A stretch of 64,000 bases of DNA from an uncultured Rhodospirillaceae bacterium (lineage in GTDB: Bacteria > Pseudomonadota > Alphaproteobacteria > UBA8366): the NCBI GenBank assembly GCA_913043025.1, contig CAJWLM010000010.1, positions 1-64,000 on the forward strand, given 5' to 3'. The stretch's first letter is position 1, and every line of letters begins with the position of its first letter. Below the pieces are notes generated by a model. It was not told the DNA's origin, did no database searches, and worked only from the letters and a program-made list of their open reading frames with translations. Made by a program: the position numbers and the translations under genes. Below are positions 27,525 to 37,931 of this stretch, piece after piece.

Positions 27525-28448
27525 ATGAACAATCTATTAGAAGTAAAAAATTTAGTTACCCGGTTTGACATTACCGACGGAGTGATGAGTCGTGCTAGTG
27601 CACGAGTGCATGCAGTGGAGGATGTTTCCTTCGAAATTAAGGAAGGCGAAACTCTGGGGTTGGTTGGTGAGAGCGGCTGTGGAAAAACTACGACTGGTAG
27701 AACTATTCTTGGACTCGAGGATGCTACTTCGGGTGATATAATTTTTGATGGTGAATCCGTATTGAATAAGACTGGGCGAGATAGATTTGACTTCTGTCGA
27801 GCAGTTCAAATGATTTTTCAAGATCCTTACTCATCCTTAAACCCACGCATGTCTATACTGGACACATTGAGTGAACCCATAAAAGTACATCAACTTCACA
27901 AGAAAAATGATATTAACAACCGGATTGTAGAGCTCTTGAAGCAGGTAAATCTTAATCCGGAGTTTGCAAAACGTTACCCGCACGAGTTCAGCGGCGGTCA
28001 ACGGCAGCGTATATCAATAGCTCGTGCACTTGCACTTGAACCACGGCTCATTGTTTGTGACGAGGCTGTGTCCGCGCTTGATGTTACCATAAAGGCGCAG
28101 GTCATTAATTTGTTAATGGACCTCCAAGCCCAACTAAATCTATCGTATTTATTCATAAGCCATGACATAGCGGTAGTTGAAAGGATAAGCCATCGCGTAG
28201 CTGTTATGTACCTAGGTCGAATCGTTGAAATCGGTCCACGGTCAGCAATATTTGAGAATCCCACACATGCATACACCCAAAAGCTACTTTCAGCAGTTCC
28301 TGTTGCAGATCCCCGTTTACGGCGAACCGAGCGCACCACAGCTGCTGAAGAAATACCAAGTGCTATACGTCCATTAAACTACACGCCACCGCAAATTTCA
28401 TACAAAGAAGTAGGGCCAGATCACTTCGTAGCAGTTGAAAATGCATAG
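27525..28448 (+). CDS. Oligo/dipeptide-type ABC transporter ATP-binding protein (DppF/OppF-like)
   Basis: GESGCGKTTTGR, SGGQRQRISIARALALEPRLIVCDEAVSALDVT, C-terminal HAYTQKLLSAVPVADP. Confidence 0.92.
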   Translation: MNNLLEVKNLVTRFDITDGVMSRASARVHAVEDVSFEIKEGETLGLVGESGCGKTTTGRTILGLEDATSGDIIFDGESVLNKTGRDRFDFCRAVQMIFQDPYSSLNPRMSILDTLSEPIKVHQLHKKNDINNRIVELLKQVNLNPEFAKRYPHEFSGGQRQRISIARALALEPRLIVCDEAVSALDVTIKAQVINLLMDLQAQLNLSYLFISHDIAVVERISHRVAVMYLGRIVEIGPRSAIFENPTHAYTQKLLSAVPVADPRLRRTERTTAAEEIPSAIRPLNYTPPQISYKEVGPDHFVAVENA

Positions 28449-28495
28449 TCCTTGTTTAAAAATTCATCCCGCATCAAAGCAATAGGGAGCTCTTT

Positions 28496-28897
28496 ATGGG
28501 AAAGATCGCAGACTTTTTGAGTGGATATCAGCAACATTGTGTAGCCATTATGCGTATTTCTTCGGCAATGTTGTTCCTCCAACATGGGACGACTAAGCTC
28601 TTAGGTTTTCCTGCGACCCGTTACAGCGATACCTCTCTGCTAACTCTTGGCGGGGCGGCTGGAGCAATCGAATTGATTGGCGGAATTATGCTTGCTTTGG
28701 GGCTTTTTACCCGGCCAGCGGCCTTTATCATGTCAGGAACTATGGCGGTTGCATATTTTTACGCACATGCACCCCGCGATTTCTTCCCTATTCTGAACGG
28801 AGGAGAACTTGCAGCCTTGTATTCCTTTGTTTTCTTTTTCATCACGGTTGCCGGAGGCGGGAAGTGGTGTCTCGATGATCGTATTTTTAGTAAATAA
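28496..28897 (+). CDS. DoxX family protein
   Basis: RISSAMLFLQHGTTKLLGFP, GAAGAIELIGGIMLALGLFTRPAAFI. Confidence 0.88.
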   Translation: MGKIADFLSGYQQHCVAIMRISSAMLFLQHGTTKLLGFPATRYSDTSLLTLGGAAGAIELIGGIMLALGLFTRPAAFIMSGTMAVAYFYAHAPRDFFPILNGGELAALYSFVFFFITVAGGGKWCLDDRIFSK

Positions 28898-29065
28898 GTG
28901 CCGCAAAATTGAGGCGAAGAAAATTTTACAAATTGCGTTGACTTCAGTTTAAAAAAGATAGAGTTTGTGCTTTCCGGTAACGTGGGTTGTTTGTTTTCAC
29001 AGCCCCGCCGTTTGAGCGGCTAACTGGACTTTAAACAACACCGGGTGAACCAGGGTGAATTAGAT

Positions 29066-29680
29066 ATGGGTAAACGTTTACGCGCAAAATATAAAATTGA
29101 TCGCCGTTTGGGGGTTAATCTATGGGGGCGTCCTCGAAGTCCCTGGAATAAAAGGGAGTATGGCCCTGGCCAGCATGGCCAGCGTCGGAAAAAGCCATCA
29201 GATTTTGGCACGCAGCTTCAGGCAAAGCAAAAACTCAAAGGCTATTACGGTAATATTGGGGAAAAGAAATTCCGACGTTATTACTTAGACGCTTCCAAAC
29301 AAAAGGGCGATACATCAGAAAATTTGATAGAGCTGCTAGAACGCCGGCTGGATGCAGTGGTATATCGGGCAAAGTTTGTCCCGACAGTTTTTGCTGCACG
29401 GCAGTTTATTAATCACGGGCACATATCGGTAAATGGTAAACGTGTAAATATCCCATCGTATGCAGTGAGTGATGGTGACGTCATTGAGGTGAAGGCTAAA
29501 AGTCGTGAGATACCGATGGTTTTGGAAGCGATGGAATCGAACGAGCGTGAGGTTATTGATTATGTTTCAGTGGACTCTCGTAAGATGCAGGCCACATTTG
29601 TACGTGCGCCGAAATTCGAAGATGTGCCCTATCCGGTTTTAATGGAACCAAATCTAGTTGTTGAATTCTATTCTCGTTAA
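29066..29680 (+). CDS. rpsD: 30S ribosomal protein S4
   Basis: [67 protein letters not shown]. Confidence 0.98.
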   Translation: MGKRLRAKYKIDRRLGVNLWGRPRSPWNKREYGPGQHGQRRKKPSDFGTQLQAKQKLKGYYGNIGEKKFRRYYLDASKQKGDTSENLIELLERRLDAVVYRAKFVPTVFAARQFINHGHISVNGKRVNIPSYAVSDGDVIEVKAKSREIPMVLEAMESNEREVIDYVSVDSRKMQATFVRAPKFEDVPYPVLMEPNLVVEFYSR

Positions 29681-29900
29681 GAAACCGCATACACGTAACT
29701 CATACGAAAACGCGTAAGCCCGCCAGCCGGGCATGCGCGCCTGCGTGTTCTATCAGAATATAAAAAAAGTGGGTTGAGGTTAGCGCGAACGACAGTGCGT
29801 AAACGTAAATTTGCAGTTCATAAACAAATTAATAGGTTGCATTACATAACATCCCTAGAGCACAGAAACATAATTCCAAAAATATTCGATACGCTCTCAC

Positions 29901-30239
29901 TTAAGAGGTAGCCTCTGGTATCTCTTTTTCTTTGATCAAGGTCTTTAATTCCCCGGACTCATACATCTCTCGGATAATATCGCACCCACCAATAAACTCA
30001 CCTTTTATGTAGAGTTGAGGGATCGTGGGCCAGTTGCTGAAGTCCTTAATGCCTTGCCTTAACGAGGGGTCTTCGAGGACATCAATACCTTTATATTTGA
30101 TATTTAGTTCTCCTAACACCTGCACAACCGCGGCTGAGAAACCACATTGAGGAAAGACGGGGCTCCCTTTCATAAACAAAACAACATCATTTTCATTGAC
30201 TTCTTTTTGTAACATTTCGTGAGTGGGGTTATCTGACAT
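29901..30239 (-). CDS. grxD: Monothiol glutaredoxin, Grx4 family
   Basis: VVLFMKGSPVFPQCGFSAAVVQVL, NWPTIPQLYIKGEFIGGCDI. Confidence 0.96.
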   Translation of the reverse strand: MSDNPTHEMLQKEVNENDVVLFMKGSPVFPQCGFSAAVVQVLGELNIKYKGIDVLEDPSLRQGIKDFSNWPTIPQLYIKGEFIGGCDIIREMYESGELKTLIKEKEIPEATS

Positions 30240-30291
30240 TATTTTGCCTCATATTCGTTTGTTAATTTGTTACGGAAACTTAATGCAAAGC

Positions 30292-30528
30292 TTAATCATC
30301 AGGAGTAGAAGTTTGTAAGGCAAGAGCGTGAAGCTCATTGCCCATACGTCCGCGTAAAGCATCATACACCATCTGATGTTGTTGAACTCTTGTTTTACCT
30401 TTAAATGCAGCTGAGCAAACGTACGCGGCATAATGATCGCCGTCGCCACGTAAATCATTTATTTTTACATCTGCACTTGGCAGAGCATCACGTATCATCT
30501 GCTCAATTTCATCAGCTTTCATTGCCAT
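30292..30528 (-). CDS. bolA: BolA family protein
   Basis: GDHYAAYVCSAAFKGKTRVQQHQMVYDALRGRMGNELHALALQT; start set at MAMKADEIEQM. Confidence 0.93.
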   Translation of the reverse strand: MAMKADEIEQMIRDALPSADVKINDLRGDGDHYAAYVCSAAFKGKTRVQQHQMVYDALRGRMGNELHALALQTSTPDD

Positions 30529-30539
30529 GTTTGTCTCCC

Positions 30540-32741
30540 TTATTTGCCCTGCATGTAATGTTCGAGCCAATGTCGGTGGCAATTCCTTAAATCCACCACG
30601 GATATGGAGGCTGCGGAGCCTAAAGTCAATGTTGAGCCTCCGGTAGTGCCGATAACTTCCGCAGGCACATCTGCTTCATGTGCAAGGTTTAATATATGTT
30701 CGGCATTGTTCACTGTGATGATATAGCGGGCCTGATCCTCACCAAAAGCCCAAGAAAAAAGTGGAATATTAATTTTTGGCGGGGTCAATTTCGCGCCAAT
30801 GCTACTGGCTATTGACATCTCAGCAATAGCAACCAGCAGTCCACCATCAGAAACATCGTGGCAAACATTTACCTCTTCGCTCTCAATAAGCTTACGAACG
30901 AAATCACCATTTCGTCGTTCCATTGACAAATCCACAGGAGGTGGAGCTCCTTCTTCGCGATTTTCGATTTCTCGCAGATAAAGTGACTGCCCTAACCACC
31001 CGAAGGTCTCACCAATCAAAATGATTTTTTCATTGCTTTGTTGAAAGGCCAGATACGCTTGATTTCTTATATCCTTCAACAATCCCAGACCGCCAATAAC
31101 TGGGGTAGGTAAAATGGCCTCACCGTTTGTTTCGTTGTAGAGAGAAACATTTCCTGACACCACCGGAAAATCCAGCGCTCTCGCTGCATCTCCAATACCA
31201 GATATACAGTCAACTAGTTGCCCCATTATTTCCGGTCGCTCCGGATTACCAAAATTTAGATTGTTAGTTAGTGCGAGTGGTCTTGCACCGGTCGCTGTAA
31301 TATTGCGCCAAGCTTCGGCAACCGCTTGTTTGCCTCCTTCCTCAGGTCCTGCTTTACAATAGCGAGGCGTACAATCGGTAACTACGGCGAGGCCGCGCTC
31401 TGAGCCATGAATTCGCACGAGGGCTGCATCACTGCCAGGACCGACGATTGTGTCAGCCATAACCATATGATCGTATTGTTCCCAAACCCAATGCTTTGAC
31501 GCCATGTCAGGGCAAGAAATGAGTGTTGTAAGGGCTTTATTAATATCTTTCGGGGCAATTAATTTAGTCGGATCAATTCTCGCCTCTGGCTTGGTGACTT
31601 CCCACTGTCTATCGTATTCTGGTGCATTCTCTACGAGAGGCGCTACCGGAATGTTAGCGTGCACTTTTCCATCTTTCCTTATTAGGAGCCGGCCCGTGTC
31701 ATTGATGGAACCTATAACTGCAAAATCGAGCTCCCACTTTTCAAATATTTCACTTGCCATGGTTTCTGAGTTTGGCTTGATAACCATAAGCATGCGTTCT
31801 TGGCTCTCAGAAAGCATTAATTCATAGGAACTCATTCCTTTTTCTCGCGCTGGGACATTATCTAAATCCAGCTCTATGCCCACGGCTCCCTTTGATGCCA
31901 TCTCCACAGATGATGAAGTTAGACCTGCAGCCCCCATATCTTGAATCGCAACGATAGCATCGGTGGACATCAACTCGAGGCATGCTTCGAGAAGTAGTTT
32001 TTCTGTGAATGGGTCACCAACTTGCACGGTTGGTCGTTTCTCTTGTGCATCATCGGAGAACTCTGCTGATGCCATTGTAGCACCGTGAATTCCATCTCGG
32101 CCGGTTTTAGAACCAACATACACTACGGAGTTCCCTATACCGGCTGCTGCTGAATAAAATATTTTCTTTTGATCAGCCAGACCAACAGTCATTGCATTCA
32201 CCAAAATGTTACCATTGTATGAAGAATGAAAATCTATTTCACCGCCCACAGTTGGAACACCTATGCAGTTTCCATATCCGCCGATGCCAGAAACAACTCC
32301 TGCCAAAAGATGTCGTGTCTTAGGATGATCAGGGGCTCCAAAACGCAGCGCATTTAGATTTGCTATTGGTCGTGCACCCATTGTGAAAATGTCGCGTAGA
32401 ATGCCTCCAACACCAGTTGCGGCACCTTGATATGGCTCGATGTAGCTAGGGTGGTTGTGACTTTCAATTTTGAATACAGCAGCTTGGCCCTCTCCTATGT
32501 CTACTACACCCGCATTTTCACCGGGACCTTGGATTACTTGTGGTCCACTAGTTGGTAACGTTTTTAGCCATTTTTTTGAGCTTTTATATGAGCAATGTTC
32601 CGACCACATGACAGAGAAAATTCCAAGTTCGGTGTAAGATGGATCGCGACCCAGAATGCCTTTCAAGGTTGCATATTCATTCTTTGTAAGGCCGTGCTCA
32701 GTAATAAGCTCTTCGGTGATTTTTGGATCGGGCGTCATCAA
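30540..32741 (-). CDS. purL: Phosphoribosylformylglycinamidine synthase II
   Basis: [41 protein letters not shown]; 733 aa; adjacent to purQ and purS. Confidence 0.98.
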   Translation of the reverse strand: MMTPDPKITEELITEHGLTKNEYATLKGILGRDPSYTELGIFSVMWSEHCSYKSSKKWLKTLPTSGPQVIQGPGENAGVVDIGEGQAAVFKIESHNHPSYIEPYQGAATGVGGILRDIFTMGARPIANLNALRFGAPDHPKTRHLLAGVVSGIGGYGNCIGVPTVGGEIDFHSSYNGNILVNAMTVGLADQKKIFYSAAAGIGNSVVYVGSKTGRDGIHGATMASAEFSDDAQEKRPTVQVGDPFTEKLLLEACLELMSTDAIVAIQDMGAAGLTSSSVEMASKGAVGIELDLDNVPAREKGMSSYELMLSESQERMLMVIKPNSETMASEIFEKWELDFAVIGSINDTGRLLIRKDGKVHANIPVAPLVENAPEYDRQWEVTKPEARIDPTKLIAPKDINKALTTLISCPDMASKHWVWEQYDHMVMADTIVGPGSDAALVRIHGSERGLAVVTDCTPRYCKAGPEEGGKQAVAEAWRNITATGARPLALTNNLNFGNPERPEIMGQLVDCISGIGDAARALDFPVVSGNVSLYNETNGEAILPTPVIGGLGLLKDIRNQAYLAFQQSNEKIILIGETFGWLGQSLYLREIENREEGAPPPVDLSMERRNGDFVRKLIESEEVNVCHDVSDGGLLVAIAEMSIASSIGAKLTPPKINIPLFSWAFGEDQARYIITVNNAEHILNLAHEADVPAEVIGTTGGSTLTLGSAASISVVDLRNCHRHWLEHYMQGK

Positions 32742-33406
32742 ATCAGGTGCTTTGCAAGTGTTTCAAATAAAATTAACCCATCGGTGCCTCCGAGTTTTAC
32801 ATCGACGGCACGTTCAGGGTGTGGCATCATGCCAAGAACGTTGCGCTTTTTATTTAGGACACCCGCGATTGCGCGCTGTGACCCATTTGGATTGCAGCCC
32901 GAGTAACAAAATGCAACACGATCCTCTCCTTCAAGCTTATCTAAGGTATCTTCATCTGCGTAGTAATTTCCGTCATGATGCGCAATTGGCATTTCAAGCG
33001 AAGTGCCTACACGGTAGCCGCCGGTAAAAATACTGTCTTGTGTTTTGACGGTTACACCGACATTTTTGCAAATGAAGTTTAAGTTTGAATTTCTCAGAAG
33101 AGTGCCAGGAAGAAGGCCTGTTTCGGTCAACACTTGAAAGCCATTACATATGCCTAAAATAGCAACGCCTTTTTTGGCAGCTTTGACAACATCGAGCATT
33201 ACTGGCGAATTGCCTGCCATAGCACCCGCGCGGAGATAATCTCCGTATGAAAAACCACCTGGTATTATGATTAGATCCAAATGTTGCGGTAACACACTGT
33301 CTCCATGCCAGACCATTGCTGGTTGGTTGCCGGTAAGGGCCTTAAGAGCAACCGCTGCATCGCGGTCACAATTAGAACCAGGGAAAACGATGACTGCCGA
33401 TCTCAC
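32738..33406 (-). CDS. purQ: Phosphoribosylformylglycinamidine synthase I (glutaminase)
   Basis: [39 protein letters not shown]. Confidence 0.98.
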   Translation of the reverse strand: MRSAVIVFPGSNCDRDAAVALKALTGNQPAMVWHGDSVLPQHLDLIIIPGGFSYGDYLRAGAMAGNSPVMLDVVKAAKKGVAILGICNGFQVLTETGLLPGTLLRNSNLNFICKNVGVTVKTQDSIFTGGYRVGTSLEMPIAHHDGNYYADEDTLDKLEGEDRVAFCYSGCNPNGSQRAIAGVLNKKRNVLGMMPHPERAVDVKLGGTDGLILFETLAKHLI

Positions 33407-33420
33407 CGTTACATGCGCTC

Positions 33421-33663
33421 CTACTCGGATAACTCTATGTGATAATTTTCTATTACCGTGTTAGCTAAAAGTTGTTCGCACATAGCCGAAATTTGAGCGT
33501 GTGCTTTTTCAGCGTTATTCTCGTCGATGACAAGCTCTATGATCTTACCTAGTCGAAGTTCTCCTACATCACTAAATCCTAGGCCATCTAATGCGCGTTG
33601 GATGGCTTTCCCTTGCGGATCAAGGACGCCCTCTTTAAGCATTACCTGTATTTTTGCCTTCAT
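33421..33663 (-). CDS. purS: Phosphoribosylformylglycinamidine synthase subunit PurS
   Basis: [35 protein letters not shown]. Confidence 0.96.
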   Translation of the reverse strand: MKAKIQVMLKEGVLDPQGKAIQRALDGLGFSDVGELRLGKIIELVIDENNAEKAHAQISAMCEQLLANTVIENYHIELSE

Positions 33664-33681
33664 TGGTTTTGCTCCATGGGC

Positions 33682-34449
33682 CTATTTTCTTTTTTCAGGC
33701 GTGGAATTCTCATTTTCGTCTACATCTGGCAAAATACCGAGGCGACGTGCCACCTCTTGGTAGGCCTCTTCTACCTTCCCCATATCGTGTCTAAATCGAT
33801 CCTTGTCCATTTTCTCATTGCTTTTGACGTCCCATAAACGGCACGAGTCTGGACTAATTTCGTCTGCCAAGACAACGCGCATTTCTCCATTTTCCTCATA
33901 TAGTCGGCCAAATTCTAGCTTGAAATCAATGAGTTTAATGTCGATAGCCATGAATAATCCCGACATGAAGTCATTAATGCGTAGTGCCAGCGCCATCATA
34001 TCATCCACATCGTGTGGGGTAGCCCAGCCGAACGCAGTTATATGTTCCTCGGAAACGAGTGGATCGCCTAGCTCGTCTGCTTTGTAATAATATTCCACTA
34101 TTGATCTCGGGAGCGGCGTTCCCTCGTCAACCAAAAACCGTTTAGCGAATTGTCCCGCGGAAACATTTCGAACAACCACTTCTATAGGGATGATCTCGAC
34201 TTCGCGTACAAGCTGCTCGCGCATATTAAGGCGCCTAACAAAATGTGTTGGCACACCCATCTCTGCCAAGCGTAACATCATGTACTCTGAAATTCGATTA
34301 TTGAGCACGCCTTTGCCGGTGATCGTGCCTTTTTTCTCATTGTTAAATGCCGTAGCATCGTCCTTAAAATACTGAACAATTGTACCCGGCTCGGGCCCTT
34401 GAAAAAGGATTTTGGCCTTACCTTCATAAATTTGCCGGCGGCGTGTCAT
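33682..34449 (-). CDS. purC: Phosphoribosylaminoimidazole-succinocarboxamide synthase
   Basis: [36 protein letters not shown]; start set at [13 protein letters not shown]. Confidence 0.97.
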   Translation of the reverse strand: MTRRRQIYEGKAKILFQGPEPGTIVQYFKDDATAFNNEKKGTITGKGVLNNRISEYMMLRLAEMGVPTHFVRRLNMREQLVREVEIIPIEVVVRNVSAGQFAKRFLVDEGTPLPRSIVEYYYKADELGDPLVSEEHITAFGWATPHDVDDMMALALRINDFMSGLFMAIDIKLIDFKLEFGRLYEENGEMRVVLADEISPDSCRLWDVKSNEKMDKDRFRHDMGKVEEAYQEVARRLGILPDVDENENSTPEKRK

Positions 34450-34742
34450 TTTGACATCTTTCGCTGAAGATCTTCTAAGAAAAATAAATACGGATACAGG
34501 ATCGTATAGCACTGAGATCCCGTCGAACCAATCAAATCAACAGCTGAATTTATTTTGAGGATATTGGGCCTGTCTTTCCCAACAGTATTCCAACCAAAAA
34601 GTCTCCTAACATATTGTAAAATATAAATTAAAAAAATCATACGAAAATTATATTAAATCCATTAGGTAATTGCCTTTCCGGTATGAGAGTGTTTGCAACG
34701 ATATAAGATGCTAGAAAAAATCTAATTCTGATTCGCGAACAA

Positions 34743-35810
34743 TTAACTTTCCACCTCGGTCAAGTCATTCCATAGCATATCGGGCCCCCGGCCCGTTACA
34801 CGACGACCAATTTCTTCTGCCCAATGACTATCTGATCCAAATTCAGCTCTCCAACACCAGAGGCGGCGCGTTAAAAAATTAAGCATATGATCATGCGTAA
34901 AACCTATCGCTGCAAATACCTGATGTGCAGTTTCAGCCGCCAATGTTGCGGTCTGGCCAGCCACAATTTTGGCTATTGATATTTCAAATCTCGGATCTTT
35001 GAGGTCAGCGGCACGAAAAGCAGATTCAGTTGCGATGGTAGCTTGGGCTACATGTGCAGCCAAATTAGCTAGCTGATGCTGAATTGCCTGGAATTTTGCA
35101 ATAGGTCGCCCGAAGGCTTTTCGTTCACGAGCATATTCAATGGCTAGGTCAAGCGCGCGTTGCGAAGCACCCGCTATTTGCGCTGACCGAAACAACGCGC
35201 CGTACAGCGTTATCATATCTCGTGTTATTTCATAACTAAGGGGTCCGCTGATTTCGCACACTGGTGTTTTTTTAAATATGAGAGTGTCGCGTGGCTCCTT
35301 TGCCATATTTAAATCAGGAATTATAGTGGTTTTGCTGGTTTGTAAAATCCCTGAACGGAGTTCTCCGCCTGCGTCTGCAATTACGAAGGCATGTTTTGCT
35401 TCGCCTCCCCAGGGCGTGTGTGTTGCAGTACCAGATAGTGACCAGTTGGAACCAGTCTGGTTGAATTTAAGCGCACTGCTCCTTCTATTTTCTATCAAGC
35501 TGATAGGCCCCGTTGGAATAGACACGCCAGTTTTCTTCGCTAACCAACTTGCGAGAATCGTCTCGATGAGCGGGACCGGGGCTGAGTGATAACCAGCGCC
35601 ATAAATAATTTCATAAGCGTCGGTAAAGTGAGCCCCGACCTCTCCATCCCGTTCAGTTACCAATGGCTGAGTGAGACCATTTTTTGCTAACGCATTCCAT
35701 AATTCATGGGGAAATATACCATCTTCGGCGGCTTCTAAACTTTCCCGCGTTACGAAGTCATTTAAGAGACGATCTACGGTTTTCTTTAAAATTTCGGTGA
35801 GGTCATTCAT
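34743..35810 (-). CDS. Acyl-CoA dehydrogenase family protein
   Basis: ALDLAIEYARERKAFGRPIAKFQAIQHQLANLA. Confidence 0.9.
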   Translation of the reverse strand: MNDLTEILKKTVDRLLNDFVTRESLEAAEDGIFPHELWNALAKNGLTQPLVTERDGEVGAHFTDAYEIIYGAGYHSAPVPLIETILASWLAKKTGVSIPTGPISLIENRRSSALKFNQTGSNWSLSGTATHTPWGGEAKHAFVIADAGGELRSGILQTSKTTIIPDLNMAKEPRDTLIFKKTPVCEISGPLSYEITRDMITLYGALFRSAQIAGASQRALDLAIEYARERKAFGRPIAKFQAIQHQLANLAAHVAQATIATESAFRAADLKDPRFEISIAKIVAGQTATLAAETAHQVFAAIGFTHDHMLNFLTRRLWCWRAEFGSDSHWAEEIGRRVTGRGPDMLWNDLTEVES

Positions 35811-35820
35811 CGGGATTGGT

Positions 35821-36969
35821 CTAGCGAAGATCCATGTGTTTTGCGATTATGCCGCGCATAACTTCGCGGGTGCCACCTCGAACTGAGAAGGAAGGTGCCA
35901 CCATGTTGAGCATAGCGTAAGTTTTTTCAAGCTCTGAGCCATTATTTAGGCCGGTCTCAATTCCGAACAAATCATGGGCTGTTTTTGGAATTGACTGTTC
36001 AAAGGCTACTCCTATTTCCTTAATTAAAGACCCTTCAAGAGCTGGGTCTTTGCCGGCTTGCTGCATGCCTGCCACCGATAAAGACATCTGACGTAAGCTT
36101 GCAAGATTAGCAACCATTTTACCGATCTCTACCGCTGCCCTCTCACTTGGACTTTGGGTGGCTGCACGTACTATCTCGTTCATTAGAATTTGACTAGACA
36201 TATAGCGTTCAGGCCCGGCGCGTTCGAAGGTCAGCTCTGTCATAACTTGATCCCAGCCGTGATTCTCAGTGCCGATAAGGGCCGTGTCTGGTAAAAGTAC
36301 ATCTTCAAAAAACACTTGATTGAAATCATGTCGGCCCGCTAAATTCACAACCGGCTGGATCGTTATCCCTTTTATGTTGCGAAGATCGACGAGAAATTGT
36401 GACAAGCCTTTATGCTTCTCGGCATCTGTATTTGTGCGAAAGAGTGCTATCATGTAGTGAACCATGTGTGCCTGGGAGGTCCATATTTTCGAGCCGTTAA
36501 CCAGCCAGCCTCCATCTACTCGTTCTGCTCGTGTTCTAACTGCAGCTAAATCTGAGCCGGTATCAGGTTCGCTCATGCCGATGCAAAAATAGCAAACCCC
36601 TTTGGCTATTCTCGGTAATATATCTTTGCAAACTTCTTCGCTCGCAAACCTCATCAAAAGTGGGCCTGATTGTCTGTCAGCTATAAAGTGAAGGCTTATA
36701 GGGGCACCCGCAGCCAGAAGCTCTTCCTGTACAACATATCTTTCAAGCATGCTTTTTTCTTGGCCACCATATTTCTTTGGCCAAGTCATACCTATCCATC
36801 CCTTAGCTCCCAGCTTTTTGGTGAAGTCCTCGTCAGCCTCGCTCCAGCTATTTGCACGATCTGATGCCTTGAGGTGTGAAAGCTCTGTATTTAAAAAGTC
36901 ACGGACCTCTAGTCGCAGTGCACTGGTTTCAGGTGGTAATGCGCAAGGCTCGTATCGGATGCGGCTCAT
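35821..36969 (-). CDS. Acyl-CoA dehydrogenase family protein
   Basis: CYFCIGMSEPDTGSDLAAVRTRAERVDGGWLVNGSKIWTSQA; C-terminal GTREVMRGIIAKHM. Confidence 0.93.
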   Translation of the reverse strand: MSRIRYEPCALPPETSALRLEVRDFLNTELSHLKASDRANSWSEADEDFTKKLGAKGWIGMTWPKKYGGQEKSMLERYVVQEELLAAGAPISLHFIADRQSGPLLMRFASEEVCKDILPRIAKGVCYFCIGMSEPDTGSDLAAVRTRAERVDGGWLVNGSKIWTSQAHMVHYMIALFRTNTDAEKHKGLSQFLVDLRNIKGITIQPVVNLAGRHDFNQVFFEDVLLPDTALIGTENHGWDQVMTELTFERAGPERYMSSQILMNEIVRAATQSPSERAAVEIGKMVANLASLRQMSLSVAGMQQAGKDPALEGSLIKEIGVAFEQSIPKTAHDLFGIETGLNNGSELEKTYAMLNMVAPSFSVRGGTREVMRGIIAKHMDLR

Positions 36970-37002
36970 TTGTAAAATCCAATTTGTTGTTATCTCACAT
37001 CT

Positions 37003-37764
37003 TTATAAGACGATTCGGCTATAATCGTTACAGTTTGGGGGGCCGGGTGCAAAATGCCATGTGTCGGACTGCGTTTTTGTTTGGCGCCCTACAGGTGATG
37101 CAAGCGCAATTAAACTTGATGATACTGTGCCGTAGTCATTACCACGATTTACACACATTGCACTTGTTATATCTTCTGTGTTTCCAAGTTTTTCGCTAGC
37201 CAGAAGAGAACGCCAAGAGCTCCAATCATTAATTTCTGGTTTCGGCGTGTCTGCATCCCTAAAAAGTGGTAGATAATATTTTATTCGTTCGCTGGTTTCA
37301 TCATCAAGATCGCAACTCGTTAACATGTGCAAACCATCAGGGATGGAGTTTATTGACACGCGGTTTTCAATACTTGAGTTTGCTATCCAATATGCATTTA
37401 CATTGTCTGCAACTACAAGATTGAAACAACGATAGGCTTCCGAATTTAGTTCTGCAAAAGAGTTTGCAGCATCGGATGCTTCTGAAAATTCTAATGCCTC
37501 TAGAACAAGTTCGCCACGGCTTCTCTTATTTGGAGCTGGACCCAGGCTTGCGCTCCTATTAAGGACAGCTGCTACCACACCGAAATCATTTATGCCAAGC
37601 CAGCTTCCTTGAGCAGATCGGTCAAGGCCTGCGATTGTGTAGGGTCTGTCCTTCCAATGACGCGCAGGCCTATTCCAGCTGCGAGATCTCATTTCGTCCC
37701 GGTTTGCTGAAATTAATAGAGGCCACTTATGGTTTGGGCGCCTTAATATGATTAGAGAACACAT
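37003..37764 (-). CDS. NRDE (TANGO2-like) family protein
   Basis: MCSLIILRRPNHKWPLLISANRDEMRSR; N-terminal Cys after Met and NRDE motif. Confidence 0.88.
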   Translation of the reverse strand: MCSLIILRRPNHKWPLLISANRDEMRSRSWNRPARHWKDRPYTIAGLDRSAQGSWLGINDFGVVAAVLNRSASLGPAPNKRSRGELVLEALEFSEASDAANSFAELNSEAYRCFNLVVADNVNAYWIANSSIENRVSINSIPDGLHMLTSCDLDDETSERIKYYLPLFRDADTPKPEINDWSSWRSLLASEKLGNTEDITSAMCVNRGNDYGTVSSSLIALASPVGRQTKTQSDTWHFAPGPPNCNDYSRIVL

Positions 37765-37931
37765 ATAATAAATCACAATTTTGTTGGAACTGTGATCCGG
37801 TTATGTAGGCAGCTCCGAGTTAAGATAAGCATCACTTTCAATAAAGGGAAATTTAGCTTCAATTGTTGTCTATCTACAAAAAAACTTTTTTTACACACTA
37901 ATTGCCTTGGGACAAAAAATATTTCCATGAT

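Noticed and set aside
28931-29065. TTGACT promoter-like element and GCCG/CGGC stem as an S4 autoregulatory leader
   Set aside because: Suboptimal spacing and a very short stem; no basis to distinguish from background.
29709-29760. GCCCG-CCAGC-CGGGC hairpin after rpsD as a terminator
   Set aside because: Only a 5-bp stem and no T-tract; too weak to call.
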